Positions 16,839-24,617 of a DNA stretch of 64,000 bases are shown here, piece by piece. The notes beneath the pieces were generated by a model that was not told the DNA's origin, ran no database searches, and was given only the letters and a program-made list of their open reading frames with translations. Source of the stretch: Streptomyces bottropensis ATCC 25435 (GTDB taxonomy: Bacteria > Actinomycetota > Actinomycetes > Streptomycetales > Streptomycetaceae); NCBI RefSeq assembly GCF_000383595.1, contig NZ_KB911581.1:2920265-2984264 (forward strand), written 5' to 3'. Within the stretch, counting starts at the first letter, position 1. Each line of letters opens with the position of its first letter. The position numbers were made by a program, and so were the translations under genes.

Positions 16839-17828
16839 TCATGCCGCGCTCCTCAGCGCGAGCAGGTCCGAGATGGCGTGGACGGTGCGCAGGGTGGGCA
16901 CCTCGACACCCGTGATGTCCGCGAGCTCGACGACGGCGGCCAGCAGGACGTCGAGTTCCAGCGGTCTGCCGCGCTCCAGGTCCTGGAGCGTGGAGGTGCG
17001 GTGGTCGCCGACGCGTTCGGCGCCCGCCATCCGCCGCTCGATGGAGACACCGACCTCGCAGCCCAGCGCCCGGGCGACGGCCAGGGTTTCGGCCATCATC
17101 GTCTCGATGACCTGGCGGGTGCCGCCGTGCAGACACTCCCCCGGAGGGGGCGCCCCCAGCCGCATGGTCGCCCTGGCCAGGGCACTGATCGGGTTGAACG
17201 AGATGTTGCCGAGCAGCTTGATCCAGATGTCGCCCCGCAGATCGGGCTCCACCGGGCACTTCAGCCCACCGGCGACCATGGCCTCGCTGAACGCCCGGCA
17301 GCGCGGCGAGACCGTACGGTCCGGCTCGCCGACGGAGAAGCGGGTGCCTTCCAGGTGCCGTACGACACCGGGCCCTTCGAGCTCGGTCGCCGCGTAGACG
17401 ACACAGCCGATGGCCCGTTCGGGCGCGAGCACCGCACTGACCGCGCCGCCCGGGTCGACGCTCTCGACACGGTGGCCGTCGTGCGGGCCGCCGTGCCGGT
17501 GGAAGTACCACCAGGGGATGCCGTTCTGGGCGGCGATCACCGCCGTGGTGCTGTGGAGCAGGGGCTCGATCAGCGGCCCGCACGCCGCGTACGAGTGGGC
17601 CTTCAGGCCCAGGAAGACGAAGTCGACCGGGCCGATCTCGGCCGGGTCGTCGGTGGCGTGGGCGCGGGCGGTGAAGTCCCCGCGCGAGCTGAGCACCCGC
17701 ACCCCGTCCCGCCTCATGGCCGCGAGATGTGGTCCACGGGCGACGAGGTGCGTGTCGGCGCCGGCGCGGTGGAGCGCGGCGCCGACGTAGGCGCCGATCG
17801 CACCGGCGCCGAGAACTGCGACTTTCAT
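16839..17828 (-). CDS. PanE/ApbA family reductase; possible oxalyl-CoA reductase
   Basis: A 329-residue NADP(H)-dependent reductase. The Rossmann motif VAVLGAGAIGAYVG starts at residue 3. VDFVFLGLKAHSY and the ketopantoate-reductase helix IWIKLLGNISFNPISALARATM carry the conserved Lys and Asn. ATG at 17828 is preferred because the family starts at the Rossmann strand. It is the first gene of the formate dehydrogenase operon, next to an oxalate/formate transporter, and nowhere near pantothenate genes. In Methylobacterium extorquens a PanE homologue (PanE2) is the oxalyl-CoA reductase that makes glyoxylate, so that role is the best contextual guess. Ketopantoate reduction remains possible. Confidence 0.85.
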   Translation of the reverse strand: MKVAVLGAGAIGAYVGAALHRAGADTHLVARGPHLAAMRRDGVRVLSSRGDFTARAHATDDPAEIGPVDFVFLGLKAHSYAACGPLIEPLLHSTTAVIAAQNGIPWWYFHRHGGPHDGHRVESVDPGGAVSAVLAPERAIGCVVYAATELEGPGVVRHLEGTRFSVGEPDRTVSPRCRAFSEAMVAGGLKCPVEPDLRGDIWIKLLGNISFNPISALARATMRLGAPPPGECLHGGTRQVIETMMAETLAVARALGCEVGVSIERRMAGAERVGDHRTSTLQDLERGRPLELDVLLAAVVELADITGVEVPTLRTVHAISDLLALRSAA

Positions 17829-17886
17829 GGTGAGGGAGCTCCGTTCGGTCGAGGGATACCGCGGAGAGGGCACGCTTCGCTACCTA

Positions 17887-17920
17887 AATCTGTCGACGAA
17901 ATATTGTCTACAGTATGGAA
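17887..17920. promoter_or_regulatory. GntR-type operator candidate between panE-like/FDH operon and OFA transporter
   Basis: An A+T-rich patch in a G+C-rich gap. TGTCGAC (17891-17897) and GTCTACA (17906-17912) form an imperfect dyad, with ACAGTATGG following. On the minus strand it shares ACTGTAGAC and CCATACTG with the site before the GntR gene at 27.8 kb. On the plus strand it shares GTCGACGAA with the site at 56.5 kb. It lies 59-92 bases before the panE-like start. Confidence 0.55.
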
Positions 17921-17963
17921 GTTGGAGCGGCAAGGGTTCACGCAACGGCCGGGCAAGGCATTG

Positions 17964-18077
17964 CCCGGACATGACGGTGGCCGGTACCCGGGCATGAGGG
18001 TGGCCGTTACCCGGGTATGACGGTGGCCGGCCTCCGGCACGGCGGTGCCAGGTGCCCGGCCGTGTGGGTGGCCGAGG
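17964..18077. repeat. 23-bp tandem repeats in the OFA transporter leader
   Basis: Three head-to-tail 23-base units occupy 17964-18032. Each reads CCCGG, then a variable trinucleotide (ACA, GCA or GTA), then TGA, then a GGTGGCCG-containing tail. A fourth, worn unit follows 22 bases later at 18055-18077. They lie between the operator-like site and the transporter ATG at 18172. There are no spacers, so this is not a CRISPR array. The gap 17829-18171 holds no gene. Confidence 0.75.
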
Positions 18078-18171
18078 AACGACCGTTCGGCGCGCGCTGC
18101 ATACCGCTCACCGCATACGGCCGACGCGCCGCCTTTCCAACCCCCTTCGGCACTCCCTACCGTCCGGGATC

Positions 18172-19506
18172 ATGAGTCCCCCCGTCGCACCCCCGGGCTG
18201 GAGCCGCTGGCTCGTCCCCCCGGCCGCGCTCTCCGTTCATCTCTCCATCGGGCAGGCCTACGCCTGGAGCGTCTTCAAGCCGCCGCTCGAATCCGCGCTC
18301 GGCCTCAGCGGCACCCAGAGCGCACTGCCCTTCCAGCTCGGCATCGTCATGCTGGGTCTGTCCGCCGCGTTCGGCGGCACCCTCGTCGAGCGCAACGGGC
18401 CGCGCTGGGCGATGACGGTGGCGCTGCTCTGCTTCTCCTCCGGCTTCCTGATCGCCTCGCTCGGCGCGGCCACCGAGCAGTACTGGCTGATCGTCTTCGG
18501 CTACGGCTTCGTCGGCGGGATAGGCCTCGGCATCGGCTACATCTCGCCCGTCTCCACCCTGATCAAGTGGTTCCCGGACCGGCCCGGCATGGCCACCGGC
18601 ATCGCGATCATGGGCTTCGGCGGCGGCGCGCTCATCGCCTCGCCGTGGTCCGCCCAGATGCTGGAGTCCTTCGGCTCCGACTCCTCCGGCATCGCCGTCG
18701 CCTTCCTGGTCCACGGACTGTCGTACGCCGTGTTCATGCTGCTCGGGGTGCTGCTGGTACGGGTGCCGCGCACCGAGAGGCCGGTCGACACGGGACCGGG
18801 CGTCCTGGACGGTCCGCAGGTCTCGGCCCGCAACGCCATCCGTACCCCGCAGTTCTGGTGCCTGTGGGTCATCCTCTGCATGAACGTCTCCGCGGGCATC
18901 GGCATCCTGGAGAAGGCCGCCCCGATGATCACGGACTTCTTCGCCGACTCCTCCACCCCGGTCACCGTCACCGCGGCCGCCGGCTTCGTCGCGCTGCTCT
19001 CCGCGGCCAACATGACCGGCCGGATCGTCTGGTCCTCGACGTCCGACCTGATCGGACGCAAGAACATCTACCGCGTCTACCTGGGCGTCGGCGCGCTGAT
19101 GTATCTGCTGATCGCCCAGTTCGGCGACTCCTCCAAGCCGCTGTTCATCATCTGCGCCCTGGTCGTCCTGTCCTTCTACGGCGGCGGCTTCGCCACGATC
19201 CCCGCCTACCTGAAGGACCTCTTCGGCACGTACCAGGTCGGTGCCATCCACGGCCGGCTGCTCACCGCCTGGTCCACCGCCGGCGTCCTCGGACCGCTGA
19301 TCGTCAACTGGATCGCGGACCGGCAGGAGGAGGCGGGCAAGTCAGGCCCCGACCTGTACGGCACGTCCTTCTTCATCATGATCGGCCTGCTCGTGATCGG
19401 CTTCGTCGCCAACGAGCTGGTCCGGCCCGTCGACCCCCGCTTCCACATCCCCGCCCCGAGGGAGGCCACCGATGTCGTCCAGCGACAGCAGTCCGAATCC
19501 GCCTGA
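18172..19506 (+). CDS. OFA (oxalate/formate antiporter) family MFS transporter
   Basis: A 444-residue transporter with about twelve membrane spans. The opening SVHLSIGQAYAWSVFKPPLESALG and the MFS loop VERNGPRWAM are typical of the OFA family. FGYGFVGGIGLGIGYISPVSTLIKWFPDRPGMATGIAIMGFGGGA spans the second signature region (residues about 105-150). ATG at 18172 starts the protein just before the first span. It is divergent from the formate dehydrogenase operon, which argues for oxalate or formate as cargo. Its last 35 bases overlap a tiny membrane-protein gene. The upstream gap carries an operator-like site and tandem repeats. Confidence 0.9.
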   Translation: MSPPVAPPGWSRWLVPPAALSVHLSIGQAYAWSVFKPPLESALGLSGTQSALPFQLGIVMLGLSAAFGGTLVERNGPRWAMTVALLCFSSGFLIASLGAATEQYWLIVFGYGFVGGIGLGIGYISPVSTLIKWFPDRPGMATGIAIMGFGGGALIASPWSAQMLESFGSDSSGIAVAFLVHGLSYAVFMLLGVLLVRVPRTERPVDTGPGVLDGPQVSARNAIRTPQFWCLWVILCMNVSAGIGILEKAAPMITDFFADSSTPVTVTAAAGFVALLSAANMTGRIVWSSTSDLIGRKNIYRVYLGVGALMYLLIAQFGDSSKPLFIICALVVLSFYGGGFATIPAYLKDLFGTYQVGAIHGRLLTAWSTAGVLGPLIVNWIADRQEEAGKSGPDLYGTSFFIMIGLLVIGFVANELVRPVDPRFHIPAPREATDVVQRQQSESA

Positions 19507-19609
19507 CCGGCGCCCCCTGATCGTCTTCGCGTGGATCTGGGTGGGCGTACCGCTCGCCTACGGACTGTACGAACTCGTACGGAAGGCCACGCAACTGTTC
19601 ACCGGGTGA
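19472..19609 (+). CDS. MFS transporter small subunit (45-residue membrane peptide)
   Basis: A short ORF in another frame that overlaps the end of the OFA gene by 35 bases and stops at TGA 19607-19609. It reads MSSSDSSPNPPDRRPLIV, then FAWIWVGVPLAYGLYELV, then RKATQLFTG. This gives one membrane span (about residues 15-34) with charged ends. Small one-span proteins of this form follow OFA transporters in other actinobacteria and are known as MFS transporter small subunits. The overlap suggests coupled translation and a one-to-one partner role. Its function is unproven, but the position and pattern are hard to explain by chance. Confidence 0.75.
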   Translation: MSSSDSSPNPPDRRPLIVFAWIWVGVPLAYGLYELVRKATQLFTG

Positions 19610-19624
19610 GCGCCGCGACCGTGC

Positions 19625-19686
19625 TGTGCCGATGCCGATGCCGATGCCGATGCCTGTGCCGAGACCCGGGCATCGGCATCGGCACA
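19625..19686. terminator. GATGCC-repeat hairpin, probable bidirectional terminator
   Basis: TGTGCCGATGCCGATGCC (19625-19642) is exactly complementary to 19669-19686. The left side continues with more GATGCC hexamers, so several registers of pairing are possible. It lies between the convergent OFA/small-subunit genes and the membrane sugar-transfer gene, and most simply ends both transcripts. Confidence 0.65.
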
Positions 19687-19687
19687 C

Positions 19688-21127
19688 TCACGTCGCGGAC
19701 CGGTCCTCGGGGGTCGTCGGCCGATGCGCCGTCACGGCGGTGGGGAGGGTGACGGCGGCGCTGTCGCGCCGGACGCCGGAGCCGGCTGTGGGCCGGTCGG
19801 GGGCGGCGCGGTCCAGCCAGAGCAGCAGGAGACCGAGCGCGCAGGCGAGCGCCGGCCAGTAGACGTAGCGGTAGTTCGTCGCCGGCACGATGGGCAGGTA
19901 GCCGAGCACGTAGGCCAAGGAGCTGATGCCCAGCGCCCGGATCGGCAGGGAGAACCTCCCCCGGCCCGGCCGGATGGTGAGCACGAGCGCGACGGCGAGC
20001 CAGAACCACCCCCGAAAGAGCGGCCGCAGATCGGTGGCCGCGCCCACGACGTACGAGGCGAGGGTGGCTTCGAGCCGGGGGCGGGCCACTTCGATGCCGA
20101 GGTCGTTGGCGAAGACACCTTGCTGGTACACGTAGCCCGTCTCGAAGAGCAGGGCGGTGAAGAGCCGCAGCCGGTACTGGAGGTAGCCGGAGGCGTGTCC
20201 GGGCATCTCGCGCAGCCACAGGGAGGTGAGCTGGTCCGCGTCCCGGGACAGTCCGTCCGGCGAGCGTTGGTAGCAGGCCCAGTAGGCGTCCGACACGGCG
20301 TCGACGCGGTCGCACTCCTCGGCGGCGGCCACCAGGCGGTCCCGCAGCTCCGGCCGGACGTCGGCCGACCGCAGTTCCTCCACGGTCAGGACGTGGACGA
20401 GATCGTCGAGCAGGATCTGCGCGCCCTGATCCGTCTGCACGGGCCGCGCGAACATGGAGATCGCCGCGGCGGGCAGCACGACGGCGGCCACCAGCGCCGC
20501 CGTGCACGCGGCCCACGTGCGACGCCCGGGGGAGTGCCACAGCGCGAGGACGAGCAGGACGAACATCGGAATGGCGGCGAGGAAGGCGTTCTTGCGCACG
20601 AGCACGGCGTAGGCGAGGAAGAACACGCCGAGCCAGAGCAGAGCCCAGCGCGTCCGGGCGGACAGGCCGCTGTCCCGCAGCCGCAGCCCGACGAACGCCA
20701 CCGCGCAGGCCGCCAGCAGCGCGCAGGCCGCGTGCACGTCCTTCCACACCACGCCGACGAACGTGAGCACGGGGGGAGTCAGTCCGAGGCCGAGGACGGC
20801 GAGCGAACCGGCACGGCTCGCGGTCATCTCCCAGACGCACCGGGCGAGCACCCACAGCGCGCCCCACAGGACGACGGACTGGAGGACGGCCATGGACGCG
20901 GGCGTGCCGGTGACGGCGATCAGTGCGCGCCACAGCAGGCTCAGCACGGGTGGATGCCAGTCGGTCAGCGGCGTCCTGCCCATGGCCTGCCGGAGCTGGT
21001 CGATGCTGTCGGGACTCATGAACCCGGGGGTGAAGACGATGCTCGTGGCCACGCAGCACGCCACGGCGACAGCGGTCAGCCACCAGATCCAGTGCTTTTC
21101 GCCCTGAATATGCACCTTTCGTCCCAT
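19688..21127 (-). CDS. Polytopic membrane protein, probable glycosyltransferase of the ArnT/PMT type
   Basis: A 479-residue protein with roughly ten to twelve hydrophobic spans. An early extracytoplasmic loop, FTPGFMSPDSIDQLRQAMGRTPLTDWHPPVLSLLWR, holds the acidic pair and WHPP pattern seen in polyprenyl-phosphate-sugar-dependent membrane transferases. A later large loop (about residues 235-310) is soluble, and PATNYRYVYWP near the end resembles the final conserved loop of the group. It would move a sugar from a lipid carrier to an outer acceptor. The neighbours GtrA and a family 2 glycosyltransferase are the usual partners for making and flipping such carriers. The sugar and acceptor are unknown. 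Confidence 0.68.
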   Translation of the reverse strand: MGRKVHIQGEKHWIWWLTAVAVACCVATSIVFTPGFMSPDSIDQLRQAMGRTPLTDWHPPVLSLLWRALIAVTGTPASMAVLQSVVLWGALWVLARCVWEMTASRAGSLAVLGLGLTPPVLTFVGVVWKDVHAACALLAACAVAFVGLRLRDSGLSARTRWALLWLGVFFLAYAVLVRKNAFLAAIPMFVLLVLALWHSPGRRTWAACTAALVAAVVLPAAAISMFARPVQTDQGAQILLDDLVHVLTVEELRSADVRPELRDRLVAAAEECDRVDAVSDAYWACYQRSPDGLSRDADQLTSLWLREMPGHASGYLQYRLRLFTALLFETGYVYQQGVFANDLGIEVARPRLEATLASYVVGAATDLRPLFRGWFWLAVALVLTIRPGRGRFSLPIRALGISSLAYVLGYLPIVPATNYRYVYWPALACALGLLLLWLDRAAPDRPTAGSGVRRDSAAVTLPTAVTAHRPTTPEDRSAT

Positions 21128-21215
21128 GTGGCGGATGCTAACAGCGTCGACGGGACCGTACGGGTCAGGGCGCGGCGCGGAGCAGAGTGCGGCGCGGATC
21201 GGAGCGCGACACGGA

Positions 21216-21755
21216 TCAGGGTGCGACGAAGACGTAGCGCCGGTAGGTGAAGAAGCGGAACAGGGTGGCGAGGACCCAGCCGAAGACGCGGGCCGCGTTG
21301 TCGCTGCCCATCGATTCCAGCCCGAGCACCTGCCGCGAGGCGAAGACCGTGCCCGCGGTGATGGCGACGCCGACCACGTTCACGAACAGGAACAGGGCCA
21401 GTTCCTGCGTCATGTTCGCGCGATGCCGGTGGCGGTAGGTCCAGTAGCGGTTCCCCGCCCAGCTGAAGAGCGCCGCGGCGGTCGTCGCCACGACGGAGGC
21501 CCGTACGGGGGCGGCCCCCATCACCCCGCCCTCCGTGCCGCCGGGAAGGCCGAACACCAGCAGGTTGTAGCCGCCGTTGTCCACCGCGAAGGCCAGCGCC
21601 CCGACCATCCCGAACTTGGCGGCCTCGCGCCAGACGCCCCGGATGGCGTCACGCACACGCAGCGCCGTGGATACGAGGACCAGCACACGGCGAGAGTAAC
21701 GACCCGGCGCGTCCCGGCCGTCCGGACGCGCCCATAACGCATTATTTCCTCTCAT
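21216..21755 (-). CDS. GtrA family membrane protein
   Basis: A small protein with four membrane spans: FGMVGALAFAVDNGGYNLLV, AALFSWAGNRYWTYR, ALFLFVNVVGVAITAGTVFAS and GWVLATLFRFFTYRRYVF. The NRYWTYRHR and FRFFTYRRYVF ends are the GtrA signature. GtrA proteins are thought to flip or anchor undecaprenyl-phosphate sugar made by a partner family 2 glycosyltransferase, here the divergent gene at 21799. The start is uncertain: ATG at 21755 is given, but a GTG near 21680 just before the first span is as likely. Starts at 21755 or 21776 would include TTA codons that may really be upstream untranslated sequence. Confidence 0.8.
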   Translation of the reverse strand: MRGNNALWARPDGRDAPGRYSRRVLVLVSTALRVRDAIRGVWREAAKFGMVGALAFAVDNGGYNLLVFGLPGGTEGGVMGAAPVRASVVATTAAALFSWAGNRYWTYRHRHRANMTQELALFLFVNVVGVAITAGTVFASRQVLGLESMGSDNAARVFGWVLATLFRFFTYRRYVFVAP

Positions 21756-21798
21756 CACTCGTAATTCTGTCGTCATCCGACGCCGGGTCAGGTAGGGA

Positions 21799-22797
21799 GT
21801 GGCCGTGCAACCGACGATCGCGTGTGTCGTGCCGTGTCACAACGAGGAGGCCGCTGTCGGCAAGGTGGTGCGCGACCTGCGGACGGCGCTCCCCGAGGCG
21901 CTCATCTACGTGTACGACAACGCCTCGACGGACCGCACGGTGCAGGTCGCCCGTGAGGCGGGTGCGATCGTCCGCGAGGAACCGCGCAAGGGGAAGGGCA
22001 ACGTCATCCGGCGGGCGTTCGCCGACGTCGACGCCGACGCCCTGCTCCTGATCGACGGTGACGACACCTACGACGCGTCCCGGGCGCGCGACCTGGTCAA
22101 CCTGCTCTTCGAAGGGCCGTACGACCAGGTGGTCGGCGCCCGCCGCGAGACGGGCAGCGCCGCCTACCGGGTGGGGCACGCGACCGGCAACAGGCTGCTC
22201 ACCGGCGCGGTGCGGTCCCTGTTCGGCAACGACGTGACCGACATGCTGAGCGGCTACCGCGTTTTCTCGCGCCGCTTCGTCAAGTCCTTCCCGGCGCTGG
22301 CCCGCCAGTTCGAGACCGAGACCGAGATGACCATCCACGCCCTCCACCTCCGGCTCCCCACAGCCGAGTTGGAGGTGGACTACCGGGTCAGGCCCGCCGG
22401 GAGCGAGAGCAAACTGCGCACCTTCCGGGACGGCTGGCGCATCCTGCGGGTCATCCTCGATCTCGCCCGGCGCGAGCGGCCCTCACTCGTCCACACCGTG
22501 GTCGCGGGAGTCCTGGCCTTCGTCTCGGTCGTCCTCGGCATCCCCGTCATCGCCGACTTCGTCCGCACGGGCACCGTGCCGCGCATCCCCACGGCGATCC
22601 TCGCCGCCGCGATCATGACGATCGCGGTGCTCGTCCTGCTCGTCGGGTACATCCTGGAGTCCCTGATGCGCATGCGTCAGGAACACTCCCGCCTCGTGCA
22701 CCTCGCCTACGCGGCGCCGGGCCGGCCACCGCGCTACACCGGCCACCGGCCCGGCACCGGTCCCGTCCCCGCCAGGAACATCTCGGAGCGTCCTTAG
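21799..22797 (+). CDS. Glycosyltransferase family 2 with C-terminal membrane spans (polyprenyl-phosphate sugar synthase type)
   Basis: 332 residues. The GT-A domain begins IACVVPCHNEEAAVGKVV and contains DNASTDRT, the LLLIDGDDTYD metal-binding DXD region (about residue 80) and ETEMTIHALHL. Two C-terminal spans, VVAGVLAFVSVVLGIPVIA and AILAAAIMTIAVLVLLVGYIL, resemble dolichol/undecaprenyl-phosphate sugar synthases. GTG at 21799 is given; GTG at 21805 has better spacing from AGGGAG. The stop codon TAG overlaps the first base of a mobile-element end. A bridge across that element keeps the frame open about 100 codons more, so the present C-terminus may be new. It probably makes the lipid-linked sugar used by the divergent GtrA and membrane-transferase genes. 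Confidence 0.85.
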   Translation: MAVQPTIACVVPCHNEEAAVGKVVRDLRTALPEALIYVYDNASTDRTVQVAREAGAIVREEPRKGKGNVIRRAFADVDADALLLIDGDDTYDASRARDLVNLLFEGPYDQVVGARRETGSAAYRVGHATGNRLLTGAVRSLFGNDVTDMLSGYRVFSRRFVKSFPALARQFETETEMTIHALHLRLPTAELEVDYRVRPAGSESKLRTFRDGWRILRVILDLARRERPSLVHTVVAGVLAFVSVVLGIPVIADFVRTGTVPRIPTAILAAAIMTIAVLVLLVGYILESLMRMRQEHSRLVHLAYAAPGRPPRYTGHRPGTGPVPARNISERP

Positions 22798-22975
22798 ACG
22801 TCGTTTCACTTGGCGAGTCAGCGATAGTTGATCGGGCTGGTGTCTATGACGGTGAAGGCGAGGAAGTGCTCGGGCTTGCACTCGTTGCGTCGGTGCAGTC
22901 GGCGGCAACCGGAGATCAAGGACTTGGTGCGCTTGACGAACCAGAGGTGTCCGCCCAGTCGCTGCGACTTCGATG
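22797..22975 (-). mobile_element. Truncated IS5-family left end (transposase C-terminal remnant)
   Basis: This segment matches 25454-25630 over its whole length with scattered changes, for example TTTCACTTGGCGAGTC, GAGGAAGTGCTCGGGCTTG and CAGTCGCTG. It encodes on the minus strand the tail of the same transposase, with substitutions and no open start. Similarity fades near 22975, where unrelated cargo begins. It gives the composite element its left end. Confidence 0.8.
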
Positions 22976-23022
22976 CGGTGGCTGGCTGGTCCGTGGCCGC
23001 ACCGGCCGGTCGGCGCGGCCGA

Positions 23023-24477
23023 TCAGCCGGTCTTGGGGGCGCAACGCATGCCGATGTAGACGCAGCGTGTGCCGTCGGGCAGGGCGGAGAAGATCACCGG
23101 TGTGTAGTCCGTGCTGAAGGCTGAACCCACGCCCGTGCCGGCGAAGGCCGTCTCCGTGACCGGCAGCAGGTTGATCTGCAGGGGCTTTGAGAGGTCCTTC
23201 ATGCCGTCGACGAACTCGTAGAGTGCGTGCCCGGAGCCGTCCTTCTCGGTCACCGTGATGATCACACCCTCGCGCCGGTACGTGCCGATGAGCGGTGTCC
23301 AGTCCACCACGGGTGGCGTGGCGGACGGGGCGAAGGGATCCGGCATGGTCACCCCGGCCAGGTCGGCGAGAAGCTCGCGGTAGAGCGCTGCGTACACCTC
23401 ACGCGCACCGCCGCCGTTGGTGAGCAGCGCGACGGCGACGTCGGCCGAGGGCACCACGCGCAGGTAGGCGTACTGCCCGATGGAGGCGCCGTCGTGGCCG
23501 TAGCCCTCGACGCCGTTCCAGTCGTACAGGGTCCAGCCCAGACCCCAACCGTCCGAGCTGACCGTCCACTTGTCGGGACAGTCCACCACCCGGCGTTGCA
23601 TCAGGGCGACCGTCTCCTCGGAGAGCACGCGGGTGCCGTCCTCGGCCACGCCGCCGGCAAGGTGCATCCGTGCGAGCCGGGCGAGGTCGCCCGCAGTGGC
23701 GATGACCCTCCCGTACGGGCCCGCCGATCGCGGCATCATGTCCCACTCCGGCGCCGGGTCCGGCGCCTGGCCGGGCTCGCCCAGGTGTCCCATGGCCGCG
23801 CGGAAGCGCAGCGCCTCTTCGGGCAGCGTCATGGTGCGAGTGAGGCCGAGCGGGGTCAGGAGCAGGTCCTTGAGGGCCTGGTCCCAGACCTTGCCGGTCA
23901 CCACCTCGATGATCCGGCCGAGCACGTTGTAGCCGACGCTGCTGTACGAGATCGCGCTGCCGGGCGGGCAGTCGAGCGCCACGTCCTTCGCGGCCTCGAC
24001 GTACTTGGCGAGGCAGTCGTCGCCGCGCCCGCTGTCGTGATTGAAGTCGCAGGTGAGACCGCTCGTGTGGCTGAGCAGCCGGCGGACGGTGATCATCGCG
24101 GTCGCCGCGGGGCCACCGACGGAAAACTCCGGCAGCACGTCCGTGACCGGTGCGTCCAGGTCCAGCAGGCCGTCCTCGACGAGCCGCATGACCAGGGTGG
24201 CCGTGTAGATCTTGGCTATGGATCCCATCTGGAAAACCGACTCGGTCGTCGTCTCCACGCCCGTACCGCGATGCAGGACGCCGCTCGCGCACTCGTGGAC
24301 GGTCCCGTCGACGAGGACGGCCAAAGACGCTCCCGGCACGTGGTGTTCGGCGCAGAGCTGGTCGAGGCGGGCCTGCCACCGGGCGAGATCCAGCTTCCGC
24401 CCGGTCGAGTTACGGGTGCCCCACGCCCCTTCGGCACTCCAGTCGCCCTTTTCGTCAAAGTTCGTACCGTTCAGCAC
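23023..24477 (-). CDS. Serine hydrolase, beta-lactamase/penicillin-binding-protein-like (class C fold)
   Basis: A 484-residue serine hydrolase. The nucleophile motif SxxK is QMGSIAKIYTA (Ser about residue 82), the second motif is ISYSSVGYNV (Tyr-x-Ser in place of YxN) and the third is GYGHDGASIG (HxG in place of KTG). These fit the class C beta-lactamase/DD-peptidase/esterase superfamily, more likely an esterase or peptidase than a true beta-lactamase. An extra C-terminal beta domain follows (about residues 390-484). There is no signal peptide, so it may be cytosolic. The GTG at 24477 is chosen because GGAGGGGAG lies just upstream. It is divergent from a TetR gene inside the probable composite element, the layout of a regulated resistance or catabolic pair. 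Confidence 0.85.
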   Translation of the reverse strand: MLNGTNFDEKGDWSAEGAWGTRNSTGRKLDLARWQARLDQLCAEHHVPGASLAVLVDGTVHECASGVLHRGTGVETTTESVFQMGSIAKIYTATLVMRLVEDGLLDLDAPVTDVLPEFSVGGPAATAMITVRRLLSHTSGLTCDFNHDSGRGDDCLAKYVEAAKDVALDCPPGSAISYSSVGYNVLGRIIEVVTGKVWDQALKDLLLTPLGLTRTMTLPEEALRFRAAMGHLGEPGQAPDPAPEWDMMPRSAGPYGRVIATAGDLARLARMHLAGGVAEDGTRVLSEETVALMQRRVVDCPDKWTVSSDGWGLGWTLYDWNGVEGYGHDGASIGQYAYLRVVPSADVAVALLTNGGGAREVYAALYRELLADLAGVTMPDPFAPSATPPVVDWTPLIGTYRREGVIITVTEKDGSGHALYEFVDGMKDLSKPLQINLLPVTETAFAGTGVGSAFSTDYTPVIFSALPDGTRCVYIGMRCAPKTG

Positions 24478-24518
24478 AGCCGACTCCCCTCCATTGCGCA
24501 CGGTGATCCTCGATGCGA

Positions 24519-24564
24519 ACACTGTACGCACCGAGGATCCTCGTTCGCAACACGCGTACGGTGT
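24519..24564. promoter_or_regulatory. Operator-like dyads between serine hydrolase and TetR gene
   Basis: ACACTGTACGC (24519-24529) and GCGTACGGTGT (24554-24564) are inverted copies with one mismatch in eleven. Between them lies a perfect 12-bp palindrome, CGAGGATCCTCG (24532-24543). All fall in the 140-base divergent promoter gap. TetR-family proteins commonly bind such dyads next to their own genes, so the neighbour at 24618 is the likely binder. Confidence 0.5.
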
Positions 24565-24617
24565 CGCTACGGTGAGGGATGACAAGCAAGCGGATCGACC
24601 GACGGGAGTGAGCGCGC

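Noticed and set aside
13220-16915. A plus-strand open frame of 1231 codons opposite the formate dehydrogenase genes
   Set aside because: The opposite strand carries intact, motif-rich enzyme subunits; this frame has only low-complexity Arg/Gly/Ala/Val-rich sequence.
17964-18077. Tandem repeats considered as a CRISPR array
   Set aside because: The units are head to tail without unique spacers and there are no cas genes.
19625-19686. GATGCC repeats read as a repetitive Met-Pro peptide gene
   Set aside because: The sequence is a perfect hairpin at a convergent gene junction; a terminator is the simpler reading.
23023-24477. True class C beta-lactamase resistance gene
   Set aside because: The second and third motifs are YSS and HDG instead of YxN and KTG and there is no signal peptide; kept as a serine hydrolase.
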